A stretch of DNA of 64,000 nucleotides from Myxococcales bacterium (GTDB lineage: Bacteria > Myxococcota > Myxococcia > Myxococcales > JAKAPL01), in assembly GCA_021783235.1 (NCBI GenBank), contig JAJXUD010000011.1, forward strand, positions 1 to 64,000. Direction: 5' to 3'. Position numbers and translations under genes: made by a program. Below, piece by piece: positions 47,725-56,468 of the stretch. The notes below the pieces were generated by a model that searched no databases, was not told the origin of the DNA, and saw only the letters and a list, made by a program, of their open reading frames with translations. Within the stretch, counting starts at the first letter, position 1. Each line of letters opens with the position of its first letter.

Positions 47725-48896
47725 GCCCCGCCGCCCCCGGTGCCTCCATGGAACGCCTGCGGAAGCTCATCGAGCGCGAGGATCGCATCTGCCTCGGCCT
47801 CTGCTCGGGCACCTCCGCCGACGGGGCGGACGTGGCGCTCGTGCGGATCGTCGGCTCGGGGCCGGGCGCCCGGTTGACGCTCCTCTCGCACGCGACCTAT
47901 CCCTTCCCCGACGGGCTGCGCCGGAGCCTGCGCCAGCTCTCCGGCGTCAAGGAGCTCTGCGAGCTCAACTTCTCGCTCGGCGAGCTCTTCGCCGACGCGG
48001 CCCGCCGGCTCGTGGCCCTCGCCGAGATCGACCTCGCCGACGTCGACCTCATCGGCTCGCACGGCCAGACCGTCTACCACCTGCCGCCGTTCCTCGCGGG
48101 CGTCCCATCGACGCTCCAGATCGGCGAGGGGGCCGTCATCGCGGAGCGGACGGGCGTGGTCACCGTCAGCGACTTCCGCGTCCGCGACGTCGCCGCCGGC
48201 GGCCACGGCGCGCCGCTCGTCCCCTACCTCGACGATCTCCTCTTCCGGGTCCCCGGGCGCGTCCGCGCGCTCCAGAACATCGGCGGCATCGCCAACGTCA
48301 CCGTGGTGGGCGGCCCGCTCGAGGAGCCGCTCGCCTTCGACACAGGCCCGGGCAACATGCTCCTCGATCAGCTCGCGCCGCTCGTCTCCGGGGGCCGGCT
48401 GCGGATCGACCTCGACGGCGAGCTCTCCCGCTCGGGCGCGGTCATCCCCGAGCTGCTCGCCGAGCTCTGCGCCCACCCCTACCTCTCGCTCCCCCCTCCC
48501 AAGTCCGCCGGGCGGGAGCTCTTCGGCGAGGCCTTCTGCCACACGCTCTGGGAGCGTTACCGGAGCCGGCCGCTCGATCTTATCGCGACCGCGGCCGCCT
48601 ACACCGCCGAGAGCATCCGCGACGCCTACCGGCGCTTCGTCGAGCCCAGGGCGCGCGTCGACGAGGTCTACCTGTCGGGCGGCGGCGCGCGGAACCCGAC
48701 GATCGTCGCGCAGCTCTCGCGGCTCTTCGCGCCGGTCCCCGTCCGGGCACTCTCCGATCTCGGTATGCCGGCGGAGGCCAAGGAGGCGGTCGCCTTCGCG
48801 CTCCTCGCGAGCGAGTGCGTCTCCGGCGTCCCGGCGAACGTCCCGTCGGCGACGGGCGCCCGCCGGCGAGTCGTCCTCGGCAAGATCAACCTCTGA
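47721..48896 (+). CDS. anmK: Anhydro-N-acetylmuramic acid kinase
   Basis: A 391-residue kinase that opens and phosphorylates 1,6-anhydro-MurNAc from peptidoglycan turnover, giving MurNAc-6P for MurQ. Motifs are GLCSGTSADGADVALVRIVG, IGSHGQTVYHLPPF, VSDFRVRDVAAGGHGAPLVP, NIGGIANVTVVGG and FDTGPGNMLLD. The ATG overlaps the murQ stop (ATGA), so the two recycling steps are co-expressed. Confidence 0.94.
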   Translation: MSPAAPGASMERLRKLIEREDRICLGLCSGTSADGADVALVRIVGSGPGARLTLLSHATYPFPDGLRRSLRQLSGVKELCELNFSLGELFADAARRLVALAEIDLADVDLIGSHGQTVYHLPPFLAGVPSTLQIGEGAVIAERTGVVTVSDFRVRDVAAGGHGAPLVPYLDDLLFRVPGRVRALQNIGGIANVTVVGGPLEEPLAFDTGPGNMLLDQLAPLVSGGRLRIDLDGELSRSGAVIPELLAELCAHPYLSLPPPKSAGRELFGEAFCHTLWERYRSRPLDLIATAAAYTAESIRDAYRRFVEPRARVDEVYLSGGGARNPTIVAQLSRLFAPVPVRALSDLGMPAEAKEAVAFALLASECVSGVPANVPSATGARRRVVLGKINL

Positions 48897-48939
48897 CCCA
48901 CGACCTCTCGAAGTCGTCGCCCGTCCGGGCACGGACGGT

Positions 48940-50373
48940 TCAGGCGGCCGCTGCCTCGACCAGCGCCGGCGCGGGCGCGCGGCGGCTCATCCAGGCCTGG
49001 TCGCGCAAGGTCAGCGCCGCGAACGGCTGGATCCAGAGCAGCGCCGGGAAGAACCAGGCGTAGCCGACGAGCATCAGGCTCTCCAGGCTGAAGTCCGCCG
49101 ACAGCGCCTGGGCGATCCCGAGCAGGCTCGGCAGCCCGAGGCCGCCGAGGCCGAGGAGGCCGACGAGCGGGTGGGTCACCAGCAGCGCCGCGACGACGTA
49201 GGCCGAGATGAACGAGAGCGGCACGGCGAGGAGCGTCGCGAGCACGTTCGCGTGGACGAAGGGGATGGCGAGCCGCGCGAGGCCCCGCCGCCTCGGCCAA
49301 TGCGTCAGCGCCGCGAGGCTCTCTCGAATGTCGCTCCGATCCCAGCGGAGCAGCATCCGGCAGATGCCTCGGTAGTGAATCGGCACGAGCGTGTGGACGA
49401 CCGCCGTCGACTGGTAGCGCGCCTCGTAGCCCTCGCGCAAAAGAAGGGTCGTCAGGTACCGGTCCTCTCCCGGACCGACCCGACGACCCCAGAACGTCTG
49501 GCCGAGCCACGCCGGAAGCAGCGGCCGCAAGGCCGCGAAGCGGTAGGCGGCGAGCGCTCCCGGGCAGCAGAGCACCGTCCCTGCGACCGACTGCGAGGCC
49601 CGTAGAAAGTCGAAGGTCACGAGAAACTGCGGAGCGAGCAGCCGGGTCAGGATCGAGGCCTTGCGGTTGTGCGCGACGACCTTGCCGGCGACCGCCCCCA
49701 CCTTCGGATTGGCGAGCGGCGCCACGATCTCCCGCACGGCGTCGGGGGCCACGATGCAGTCGGAGTCGGCGGTGACGATGACCTCGCCGGTCGCCGCCAA
49801 GAAGCCGGCGTGGAGGGCGGCCCGCTTCCCCGAGTTGCGGGGCAGACGGAGCAGCTCGATCCGATCGGGGTGGAGCCGCGCGGCGGCCCGCATGTGATCC
49901 CAGGTGTCGTCCTGACTGCCGTCGTCGATGCCGATGACCCGGAGCCGTCCGGCCGGGTAGTCCGAGCGCGCCAGGCTGAGGAGCGCGTTGCGGACCATCG
50001 GCCCCTCGTTGTACGCGGGCACCAGCGCCGTCACGCTGGGCAGGTGGCTCCCCGAGGTGGCGGGCCGATAGAAGAGCCAGAGGAGCGCCCTCAGCGACGT
50101 CACGGCGAGGAGCCCGATGCCGGCGAGCCGGATCCAGTGGGCGGCGGCGTGGAGCCCCGGCACCTGCCCGAGCCAGGCCTCGCCCCTCCCGAAGCCACCG
50201 GCGGCGATCTGCCACCAGAGCGCGGCGAGCGTCGCCACGACGGCGGCCCGCAAGAGCCAGCGGATGGCGAGCGGCGCCTCGCGCGGCTTCGGCGGGATCT
50301 CCAGCGCCGAGGGATCGGGCGAGAGCTTCAGGGCGGGAACGGCGAGCAGAGGGGCCATGTACCGCAGGTCCAA
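48940..50373 (-). CDS. Family 2 membrane glycosyltransferase (hyaluronan/chitin synthase-like)
   Basis: A 477-residue processive GT2. N-terminal membrane helices (about 37-60 and 80-100) are followed by the GT-A core: VTALVPAYNEGPMVRNALLS, GIDDGSQDDTWDH, the DxD-like VTADSDCIV, the GEDRYLT acceptor motif, and RMLLRWDRS as the QxxRW equivalent. C-terminal helices (about 345-465) would form the translocation channel. It builds and exports a beta-linked polysaccharide of unknown sugar. The TTG start has GGGAG 5 nt upstream. ATG 50358 is an alternative. Confidence 0.85.
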   Translation of the reverse strand: MDLRYMAPLLAVPALKLSPDPSALEIPPKPREAPLAIRWLLRAAVVATLAALWWQIAAGGFGRGEAWLGQVPGLHAAAHWIRLAGIGLLAVTSLRALLWLFYRPATSGSHLPSVTALVPAYNEGPMVRNALLSLARSDYPAGRLRVIGIDDGSQDDTWDHMRAAARLHPDRIELLRLPRNSGKRAALHAGFLAATGEVIVTADSDCIVAPDAVREIVAPLANPKVGAVAGKVVAHNRKASILTRLLAPQFLVTFDFLRASQSVAGTVLCCPGALAAYRFAALRPLLPAWLGQTFWGRRVGPGEDRYLTTLLLREGYEARYQSTAVVHTLVPIHYRGICRMLLRWDRSDIRESLAALTHWPRRRGLARLAIPFVHANVLATLLAVPLSFISAYVVAALLVTHPLVGLLGLGGLGLPSLLGIAQALSADFSLESLMLVGYAWFFPALLWIQPFAALTLRDQAWMSRRAPAPALVEAAAA

Positions 50374-50540
50374 GCAAGCTCCCGGCCAATGCGCAATCGG
50401 CTGTCATCATTACTGATTTCAGGCGTTCGATCGAAGGGACCGGCAAGGGTTGCCTTCCCGCCGAGATCCCCTCGAGGACCCCGGAAAAAACTTCCAGTCA
50501 GCGGTCGATTCGAGCCGTCGGCTCTGCAACGTTTGCCGGC

Positions 50541-51461
50541 TCAGCCGCGCGGCCAGGCGGCGGCGACCTCGCCGGCCTTGCCGGCATTCCGTTCGAGCAG
50601 CGCGAGGTTCACCTCGAGCGCCCCCCCCTCGCGCCGGGCCACCTCTCCGAGCAAGAAGGGCGTCACCGCCTTTCCCCGGACCCCCCGCTCCCCCGCCGCC
50701 TCGAGCGCGGCCGCCACCGCCGCCTCTGCCTGCGCGGGGCCGAAGCCCGGCCGCTCGGGGGGCGGCACCACCACGAGCGCGCCTCCCGGGCCGAGCGACA
50801 GGTGGGCGGCGAGCGCCCGGGCGAGCGTCCCGGGATCGTCGAAGCGGTACTCGAGCTCGAGGCCGCGCGGATCCTGGGGCAGCGTGTAGAAGGCCGGGAA
50901 GACGCCCGTGCCGAAGCCGACCACCGGCACGGAGAGGCTCTCGAGCCGCTCCAGCGTCGCGGGCAGGTCCAGGATGGACTTCGCCCCCGCGCAGACGAGC
51001 GCCACCGGCAGCTCCGCGAGCGCGCGGAGGTCCGCCGACTCGTCCTGCGCCTGCGCGAAGTCGCGGTGGACGCCGCCGATGCCGCCCGTGGCGGCCACCC
51101 GAACGCCGGCGAGGCGGGCGATCGCGAGGAGCGCCGAGACGGTCGTGCCGCCGTCCGCGCCGCGGGCCGCGAGCAGGCCGAGGTCGCGCCGCGCCGCCTT
51201 CGCGACCCCCCGCCGCCGGTCGGCGAGCCGCAGGACCTCCTCCGCCGTGATCCCGGCGCAGAGCCGCCCGTCGAGAACGGCGGTGGTCGCCGGGATCGCG
51301 CCCGCCCCGCGCACCGCCTCCTCCGAGCGCCGCCAGGCTCCGGGGCCGACCTCCTCGGGCAGCCCCTGGGCGAGGACCGAGCTCTCGAGGGCGACGACGG
51401 GCCTCCCCGTCGAGAGCGCCTCGGCGACCTCCTCGGAGAGCCGTACGAGCCGCTCGCTCAT
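50541..51461 (-). CDS. psuG: Pseudouridine-5'-phosphate glycosidase
   Basis: A 306-residue enzyme that splits pseudouridine 5'-phosphate to uracil and ribose 5-phosphate. Motifs are PVVALESSVLAQGLP, the active-site Lys in RRDLGLLAARGADGGTTVSA, TGGIGGVHRDF, VCAGAKSILDLPATLERLES and NLALLERNA. A psuK kinase is not adjacent. The released uracil could feed the Upp-like enzyme. The ATG overlaps the upstream regulator stop (ATGA). Confidence 0.93.
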   Translation of the reverse strand: MSERLVRLSEEVAEALSTGRPVVALESSVLAQGLPEEVGPGAWRRSEEAVRGAGAIPATTAVLDGRLCAGITAEEVLRLADRRRGVAKAARRDLGLLAARGADGGTTVSALLAIARLAGVRVAATGGIGGVHRDFAQAQDESADLRALAELPVALVCAGAKSILDLPATLERLESLSVPVVGFGTGVFPAFYTLPQDPRGLELEYRFDDPGTLARALAAHLSLGPGGALVVVPPPERPGFGPAQAEAAVAAALEAAGERGVRGKAVTPFLLGEVARREGGALEVNLALLERNAGKAGEVAAAWPRG

Positions 51462-53071
51462 CGTTTCACCCGCAGCCCGTACGCGGCGAGCTTCTTGTCG
51501 AGAGTCGGGCGCGAGATCCCAAGCGCCTTGGCGGCGTGGATCTTCCGCTGGCCGGCCGCTCGCAAGGCCGAAGCGATCGCCGCCCGCTCGACCTCCGAGA
51601 CGAGCTTTGCGAGGGTCCCCTCCGCGCCGGGGCCGACGCGCGCCGACCGGACGGACGCCGGCAGCTCGTGCGGCTCCACGGTGGGTCCCGCGGCCCAGAG
51701 CGCCACCTGCGTCAGGACCGCCCGCAGCTCGAGCAGGTTGCCGGGCCAGGCGTGGCCCTCGAGGAGCCCGAGCGCCTCTGTGGAGAGCGTCGGCACCGGC
51801 CGGCCGAGCGCCTGGCAGATCTCGGCGAGCAGGGTCACCGCGAGCGCCGCGATGTCGGACGGCCGCTCGCGCAGCGGTGGAACCGACAGGGTGACGCCCC
51901 CGAGCCGCTCCGCCATCCAGAGGGAGAGCCGCTTCTGCTCGACGAGCTCGGCGAGCTCGCAGCGGGCGCAGGCGACGAGCCGCACCGGCGCGGCGAGCCG
52001 CGGGTCGGGCAGCGGCGGCAGCGCGCGCAGCGCCGCCTCGAGCGCCTCCGGCTCGCGCAGCTCCCCGAGCTCGCGCAGGTAGAGCGTCCCGCCCTCGGCG
52101 CGCGCGAGCGCCTCCGCCCACGGCTCGGATCCGCCGCAGCGGACCTCCTCGAACGGCCCCGCGGCCCGGGGGCTCTGCTGGTGAACGAGCCGCGCGAGCG
52201 TCGAGCGGCCGGTCGCGCCGGGCCCCACGAGCAGGACCGGCGCCTGGTGGCTGGCCGTCTCGTCGACCTGCTCGAAGAGCTGCCGGTAGGGCTCGCTCCA
52301 GGTCGAGGTCGGCCCGCTCGCGACGAGCTTCGGCGGGCGCCAGGGGGCGCGGGCGGCATCGAGCCTGGCGGCGTCCTCGGCCGCGAGCGCGAGCAGCAGC
52401 CGCGCGAGGGCCCCGTCGTCGGCCCCGAAGGGCCGCCTCTCCCGCAGGAGCACGACGCCCATCCTGGAGGAGGCGTCTCCGAGCGCCAGCGCGGCGGCCG
52501 AGGCCATCGGCCGGCCGCCCGCGAGCGCCTCGCGCAGCGCGGACGGCAGGAGCGCCGTCCCCTTCCCTTCGAGCCAGATCAGCTCCTCGCCGCCCTCGCC
52601 CATTCGAAAGAGCAGCGCGGCGTCGGCCGAGAGCTCGCGCCGCAGCGCCGAGGCGAGGCTCCGCCGCACGCCGGCGGCGCTGCGAACGCCGCCCCAGGCG
52701 CGGCAGAGCTCGAGCAGCCGGGAGGCGCCGGGATCGGCCCCCTCGGCGAGGGGGCGCGCCTCGCCCTCGACCCAGCGGTAGAGAGGCGGCGGATCGAACG
52801 CCAGCACCGTGAAGCCGATCTGGATCCGATCCCCGGCCGCGAGCGGCGCGCGCCCCTGGATCCGCTCTCCGTTGAGCAGGACGCCGTTGCGGCTGCCGAG
52901 GTCGAGGAGCTGCCAGCCGTCGCCTCCCGGCCGGATCTGGGCATGGCGGCGCGACACCCGCCGGTCGCGAAGGACCGCCTCGCAGGTCGAGGAGCGGCCG
53001 AAGGTGAACTCCCCCCCGAGCGCGTAACGGGCCCCGACGTTGGGCCCCTCGACGACCCAGAGCTCGGTCAT
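51458..53071 (-). CDS. FHA-GAF-AAA+ regulator with degenerate sigma-54 activator domain
   Basis: A 537-residue protein. FHA domain at about 1-90 (FTFGRSSTCEAVLRDRRVSR, then LLDLGSRNGVLLNGERIQGR). A GAF-like region spans about 120-240. The AAA+ part (about 255-465) is weakened: the P-loop reads GPGATGRST with Arg for Lys, the Walker B region GGTLYLREL lacks Asp, and the GAFTGA loop region is deleted. A Fis-type helix-turn-helix ends the protein (KIHAAKALGISRPTLDKKLA). It can bind phosphothreonine and DNA but probably not activate sigma-54. It is coupled to psuG. Confidence 0.8.
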   Translation of the reverse strand: MTELWVVEGPNVGARYALGGEFTFGRSSTCEAVLRDRRVSRRHAQIRPGGDGWQLLDLGSRNGVLLNGERIQGRAPLAAGDRIQIGFTVLAFDPPPLYRWVEGEARPLAEGADPGASRLLELCRAWGGVRSAAGVRRSLASALRRELSADAALLFRMGEGGEELIWLEGKGTALLPSALREALAGGRPMASAAALALGDASSRMGVVLLRERRPFGADDGALARLLLALAAEDAARLDAARAPWRPPKLVASGPTSTWSEPYRQLFEQVDETASHQAPVLLVGPGATGRSTLARLVHQQSPRAAGPFEEVRCGGSEPWAEALARAEGGTLYLRELGELREPEALEAALRALPPLPDPRLAAPVRLVACARCELAELVEQKRLSLWMAERLGGVTLSVPPLRERPSDIAALAVTLLAEICQALGRPVPTLSTEALGLLEGHAWPGNLLELRAVLTQVALWAAGPTVEPHELPASVRSARVGPGAEGTLAKLVSEVERAAIASALRAAGQRKIHAAKALGISRPTLDKKLAAYGLRVKR

Positions 53072-53546
53072 GCCGATCACGTACCACGCGCATCGCCCCC
53101 GGCTCCACCCGCCTGCGCCTGGAAGGGGGCCGAAGCGTCGAACCGAGAGGACTGTTCGACGCACGCTCGACCTCGAAAGCGCACGTGAGCGGCTCGGGCG
53201 GCTGCCGGAAACGGCCGAGCGCGAGGTCGAGCGGCGCGGGGAAGCGCGGCTCCAGGCCATCGCCCGCTGCCACCGCGTGCTCTTCCGCGACGCGGCGGCG
53301 GCGAGGTTCAACTGGGAGGCCGTGGCACGGGGCGACCTCGACGCGATTCGCGACCTCCCGGTCGCGCGACGCCGCTTCTCGCTGACGTTCCGCCCGATGA
53401 GCGAGGACTCCCTCGCAAGGATCGCCCGCCTCGTCGCCATCCCGGTGAGAAGCAGCCTCGTCCTCCGCGAGGGGAAGCTCGACGAGCTCGAGGGATCCGC
53501 AAAGAAGCTGGGCGACCGGACCAGCACTTGGCCTGGACGCGGCTGA
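53070..53546 (+). CDS. Possible gene or gene remnant
   Basis: From about 53150 to 53520 the plus strand shows normal coding bias and a helical product (RRTLDLESARERLGRLPETA, then FNWEAVARGDLDAIRDLPVA). No start with a ribosome site is visible. Upstream starts lie within the antisense of the FHA gene 5' end. It runs into the second 21-bp array. It may be the 3' part of a broken gene. I do not recognise the product. Confidence 0.3.
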   Translation: MPITYHAHRPRLHPPAPGRGPKRRTERTVRRTLDLESARERLGRLPETAEREVERRGEARLQAIARCHRVLFRDAAAARFNWEAVARGDLDAIRDLPVARRRFSLTFRPMSEDSLARIARLVAIPVRSSLVLREGKLDELEGSAKKLGDRTSTWPGRG

Positions 53547-53550
53547 TCGG

Positions 53551-53950
53551 CCCCGTCCTCCTTCATCAAAGCGGTGGGACGCTCGATGAAAGGGGCGAGT
53601 TCCTTCGTCCAACCGGTTTCATCGTCGATGAACGGGGCGAGTTGGTTCTTCTCGCCCCGGAGTTCGTCGATGAAGCCGGTGGGAGGCTCGATGAAAGGGG
53701 TTGGACGCTTCATCCAAGCGGTTCGACGGAGCGTGAAGCCGGTCTCCTCGACCATCGAACCGCTTGGACGAAGCGTCGCGGCCGTTGGACGCGCGATGAG
53801 ACCGGATGGACCGAGCAGGAAGGGGCTTTCATCGTTCATCTCGCCCCTTTCATCGTTCGTCCCACCCCCTTTCATCGTCGGTGAAGGGCCCGAGACGCAG
53901 CGTCCAAGGCCTTTCATCGTGCGTCCAAGCGGTTTCATCGCTCGTCCCAC
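53551..53950. repeat. 21-bp degenerate near-palindromic array 2 (about 19 units)
   Basis: About nineteen 21-bp units on the pattern CGG-half-NN-half-G. The left half-site is TTTCATCG, TTGGACG or TGGGACG. The right one is CGATGAA, CGTCCAA or CGTCCCA, that is, reverse complements of the left set. Example: CGGTTTCATCGTCGATGAAC at 53614. Units differ from each other far more than in array 1. Two single-base slips occur after about 53866. It is open in several frames on both strands, and there are no spacers. Confidence 0.85.
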
Positions 53951-54014
53951 GACCGGCTGCCTCGCAAACCCTCGAAAGGTGGCCTGTCCCTGCCGTTGAA
54001 CGGAGGGTCGCGGT

Positions 54015-55127
54015 TTGGAGGAGCTCGACGAGTCACGGCTCATTGAGGGATTCTTCGCGGGGGACCGGCAGGTCACGGCGCTCCTCATCACCGCCCTGCT
54101 CGCGCTGGTTCGGTCCGACTGCGCGCGCCGATGGGGATCGCCCAAGGGTCGGGCGGACGACGTCGAGTCGCGGCCCCTCTGCCCGTTGACGAAGCGGAAG
54201 GGCGAGCGGACGGTGAATCCCGCGGCCCCGAAGCTGCGTCCGGACCAGGCCCTGAATGAACTGGGCGCGCTCCTCGTGAACCGCCCCGCCAAGGTCGAGC
54301 GGAAGAGCGTGAGCCCGGAGAAGGAGGCCATCGGGGCGGCGCAGGAGTTCGAGGCCGAGCCGCGTCCGGCCGCCGCGACGGCCGAGGAAGAGGCCGGGGC
54401 GGGCGACCTCGCCCAGAAGTTCGGGGGCCTCGCGGCCGGGATGGGGGCGCGGCAGCAGGCGGCGCTGCGGGCGTGGGACAGGCGCCGCCGGGGATCGCTC
54501 GGGGGTCGGGCGGACGACGTCGAGTCGCGGCCCCTCTGCCTGTCGACGAAGCGGAAGGGCGAGCGGACGGTGAATCCCGCGGCCCGGAAGCTGCGGCCGG
54601 ACCAGAGCCTGAACGAACTGGGCGCGCTCCTCGTGAACCGCCCCGCCAAGGTCGAGCGGAAGAGCGTGAGCCCGGAGGAGAAGGCCATCGAGGCGGCGCA
54701 GGAGTTCGAGGCCGAGCCGCGTCCGGCCGCCGCGACGGCCGAGGAAGGGGCCGTGGCGAGCGACCTCGCCCAGAAGTTCGGGGGTCTCGCGGCCGGGATG
54801 GGGGCGCGGCAGCAGGCGGCGCTGCGGGCGTGGGAGGCGTCGCAGCACGGCGGTCCTCCCTTGGCGGAGGCGCTTGGCATGGAGCCGCCAGCCGCGCGCA
54901 AGCTGCTCGAACGGGCGCGCGAGGCGCTGCTCGCCCGGGCCAAGGCGGCGAAGCTCGTCGCCCGGCCGGAAGAGGCTCTCGATGCGACGAGGCGATTCGC
55001 CGACATGGCGGCTCCTCTCTTGCCCCATTCCCAGTCTCTTCGACCGTCGGGCCGCCGCTTCAAGTTTCAACTACGTAGGGGACATCTCCTACTTTGGTCC
55101 CCCACCCCCCTTCGAAGCTTTCTTTGA
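54015..55127 (+). CDS. Sigma-70-region-2-like protein with in-frame internal duplication
   Basis: A 370-residue frame with TTG start and GGAGGG 8 nt upstream. Residues 1-55 (LDESRLIEGFFAGDRQVTAL, then CARRWGSPKGRADDVESR) resemble sigma-factor region 2. Two copies of a 119-residue block (LNELGALLVNRPAKVERKSV, then LAQKFGGLAAGMGARQQAAL) follow. A tail (LAEALGMEPPAARKLLERAR) resembles region 4. It may be a degenerate ECF sigma or a DNA-binding regulator. The last 35 residues run through a hairpin and look non-native, so the true end may differ. Confidence 0.5.
   Translation: MEELDESRLIEGFFAGDRQVTALLITALLALVRSDCARRWGSPKGRADDVESRPLCPLTKRKGERTVNPAAPKLRPDQALNELGALLVNRPAKVERKSVSPEKEAIGAAQEFEAEPRPAAATAEEEAGAGDLAQKFGGLAAGMGARQQAALRAWDRRRRGSLGGRADDVESRPLCLSTKRKGERTVNPAARKLRPDQSLNELGALLVNRPAKVERKSVSPEEKAIEAAQEFEAEPRPAAATAEEGAVASDLAQKFGGLAAGMGARQQAALRAWEASQHGGPPLAEALGMEPPAARKLLERAREALLARAKAAKLVARPEEALDATRRFADMAAPLLPHSQSLRPSGRRFKFQLRRGHLLLWSPTPLRSFL
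54134..54835 (+). repeat. 357-nt period tandem duplication
   Basis: Segments 54134-54478 and 54491-54835 are near-identical, offset 357 nt (119 codons). Differences are scattered substitutions plus one unlike 12-nt joint (54479-54490). The frame is kept. Both copies contain GTGAATCCCGCGGCC, a possible internal GTG start preceded by GGAAGGGCGAG. Confidence 0.9.
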
Positions 55128-55140
55128 GCACACCCGAGGT

Positions 55141-55170
55141 TTGACCCGCCCCGGGGGACGCGGCTAGATC
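55141..55170 (+). promoter_or_regulatory. kamA promoter
   Basis: TTGACC (55141-55146), an 18-nt spacer and TAGATC (55165-55170), with ATG at 55179 8 nt beyond. Leaderless layout. Confidence 0.6.
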
Positions 55171-55178
55171 CCGCGCGG

Positions 55179-56468
55179 ATGGCTCTCCAGCTCGATCGCC
55201 CCCGGGCGCCCCGACCTTCGCCGGCCTGCGCGCTGCCGGACCGGCGGCGCGAGCTCTACCCCGAGGCGACCGACGCCGAGTGGGGAGACTGGCGCTGGCA
55301 GGCGCGGCAGATGATCGGGACGCTCGAGGCGCTCGAGGCGAAGCTGCCGCTGTCGCCCGAGGAGCGCAACGCCGTGGCCTCCACCCGCGCCATCTTCCGG
55401 CTCGGCATCACGCCCTACTACCTCTCGCTCGTCCACCCGACGCACCCGTTCTGCCCGATCCGCCGGCAATCGATCCCGCTCGCGGGGGAGGCGACGGTCC
55501 GGCCGGGCGAGCTGCGCGATCCGCTCGGCGAGGATCTGACCCGCCCCACCCCGGCGATCGTCCACCGCTACCCCGACCGGCTGCTCCTGCTCGCGACCGA
55601 CCGCTGCACCGTCTACTGCCGCCACTGCACGCGCCGCCGGCTCACCGGGGGCGACGAGGGCGAGCTCGACCGGGCGGCCCTGCGCGACGCGGTCCGCTAC
55701 CTGCGCGCCCACCCCGAGGTGCGCGACGTGCTCGTCTCGGGCGGCGACCCGCTCCTCCTCTCGGACGCGCGGCTCGACGAGCTGCTCTCGGAGGTGGCCT
55801 CGGTCCCCTCGGTGGAGATGATCCGCATCGGCACGCGCATCCCGGTGACCTGCCCGATGCGGGTGACGGACGAGCTCGCGCGGCTCCTGCGCCGCCACGC
55901 GCCGCTCTTCGTCGTCACCCACTTCAACCACGCCCGCGAGATCACCCCCGAGGCGGCGCGCGCCTGCGAGGCGCTCGTCGACGCGGGCGTGCCCGTGGAG
56001 AACCAGACCGTGCTCTTGCGGCAGGTCAACTCGAGCGCCCGCGCGATCCTGGATCTGAACCATCGGCTCCTGCGGCTGCGCGTCCGGCCCTACTACCTGC
56101 ACCAGGCGGACGTGGCCGAGGGGATCGAGCACCTGCGCACGCCCATCGAGAAGGGGATCGAGATCCTGGAGGCGCTGCGGGGCCACACGAGCGGCCTCGC
56201 CGTTCCCCACCTCGCGGTCGACCTGCCGGGCGGCGGCGGCAAGGTGACGATCCAGCCGAACTACGTGCTCTCGAGCGGCGAGCGCGAGTGGAAGCTGCGA
56301 AACTTCCAGGATCGGATCTACCGTTACCCGCAGCCCGCCGAGCGCGACTGCTCCTGCCCCTACGACGACGAGGTCTTCTACTCGCCCGCCTGCGCGGGGA
56401 CCGCGGCGCAGGGCGAGGCCGTGAAATGGCCCGCGAGCGAGCCCGCGTCGGCGAAGTCGACCTCGTAG
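55179..56468 (+). CDS. kamA: Lysine 2,3-aminomutase family radical SAM enzyme
   Basis: A 429-residue radical-SAM/PLP enzyme that interconverts L-lysine and L-beta-lysine. The [4Fe-4S] motif is CTVYCRHC (C-x3-C-x2-C). DVLVSGGDPLLLSD and IRIGTRIPVTCPMRVT are typical, and the PLP Lys lies in GGGGKVTIQPNYVLSSGE. Length fits KamA rather than the shorter EpmB, and no efp gene is nearby. Its last 91 nt overlap a convergent lipoprotein gene. Confidence 0.88.
   Translation: MALQLDRPRAPRPSPACALPDRRRELYPEATDAEWGDWRWQARQMIGTLEALEAKLPLSPEERNAVASTRAIFRLGITPYYLSLVHPTHPFCPIRRQSIPLAGEATVRPGELRDPLGEDLTRPTPAIVHRYPDRLLLLATDRCTVYCRHCTRRRLTGGDEGELDRAALRDAVRYLRAHPEVRDVLVSGGDPLLLSDARLDELLSEVASVPSVEMIRIGTRIPVTCPMRVTDELARLLRRHAPLFVVTHFNHAREITPEAARACEALVDAGVPVENQTVLLRQVNSSARAILDLNHRLLRLRVRPYYLHQADVAEGIEHLRTPIEKGIEILEALRGHTSGLAVPHLAVDLPGGGGKVTIQPNYVLSSGEREWKLRNFQDRIYRYPQPAERDCSCPYDDEVFYSPACAGTAAQGEAVKWPASEPASAKSTS

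Noticed and set aside
53072..55063. Upstream extension of the FHA regulator frame on the minus strand to 55063
   Set aside because: It would run through the 21-bp array and antisense of the duplicated gene; ATG 53071 starts the FHA domain directly.
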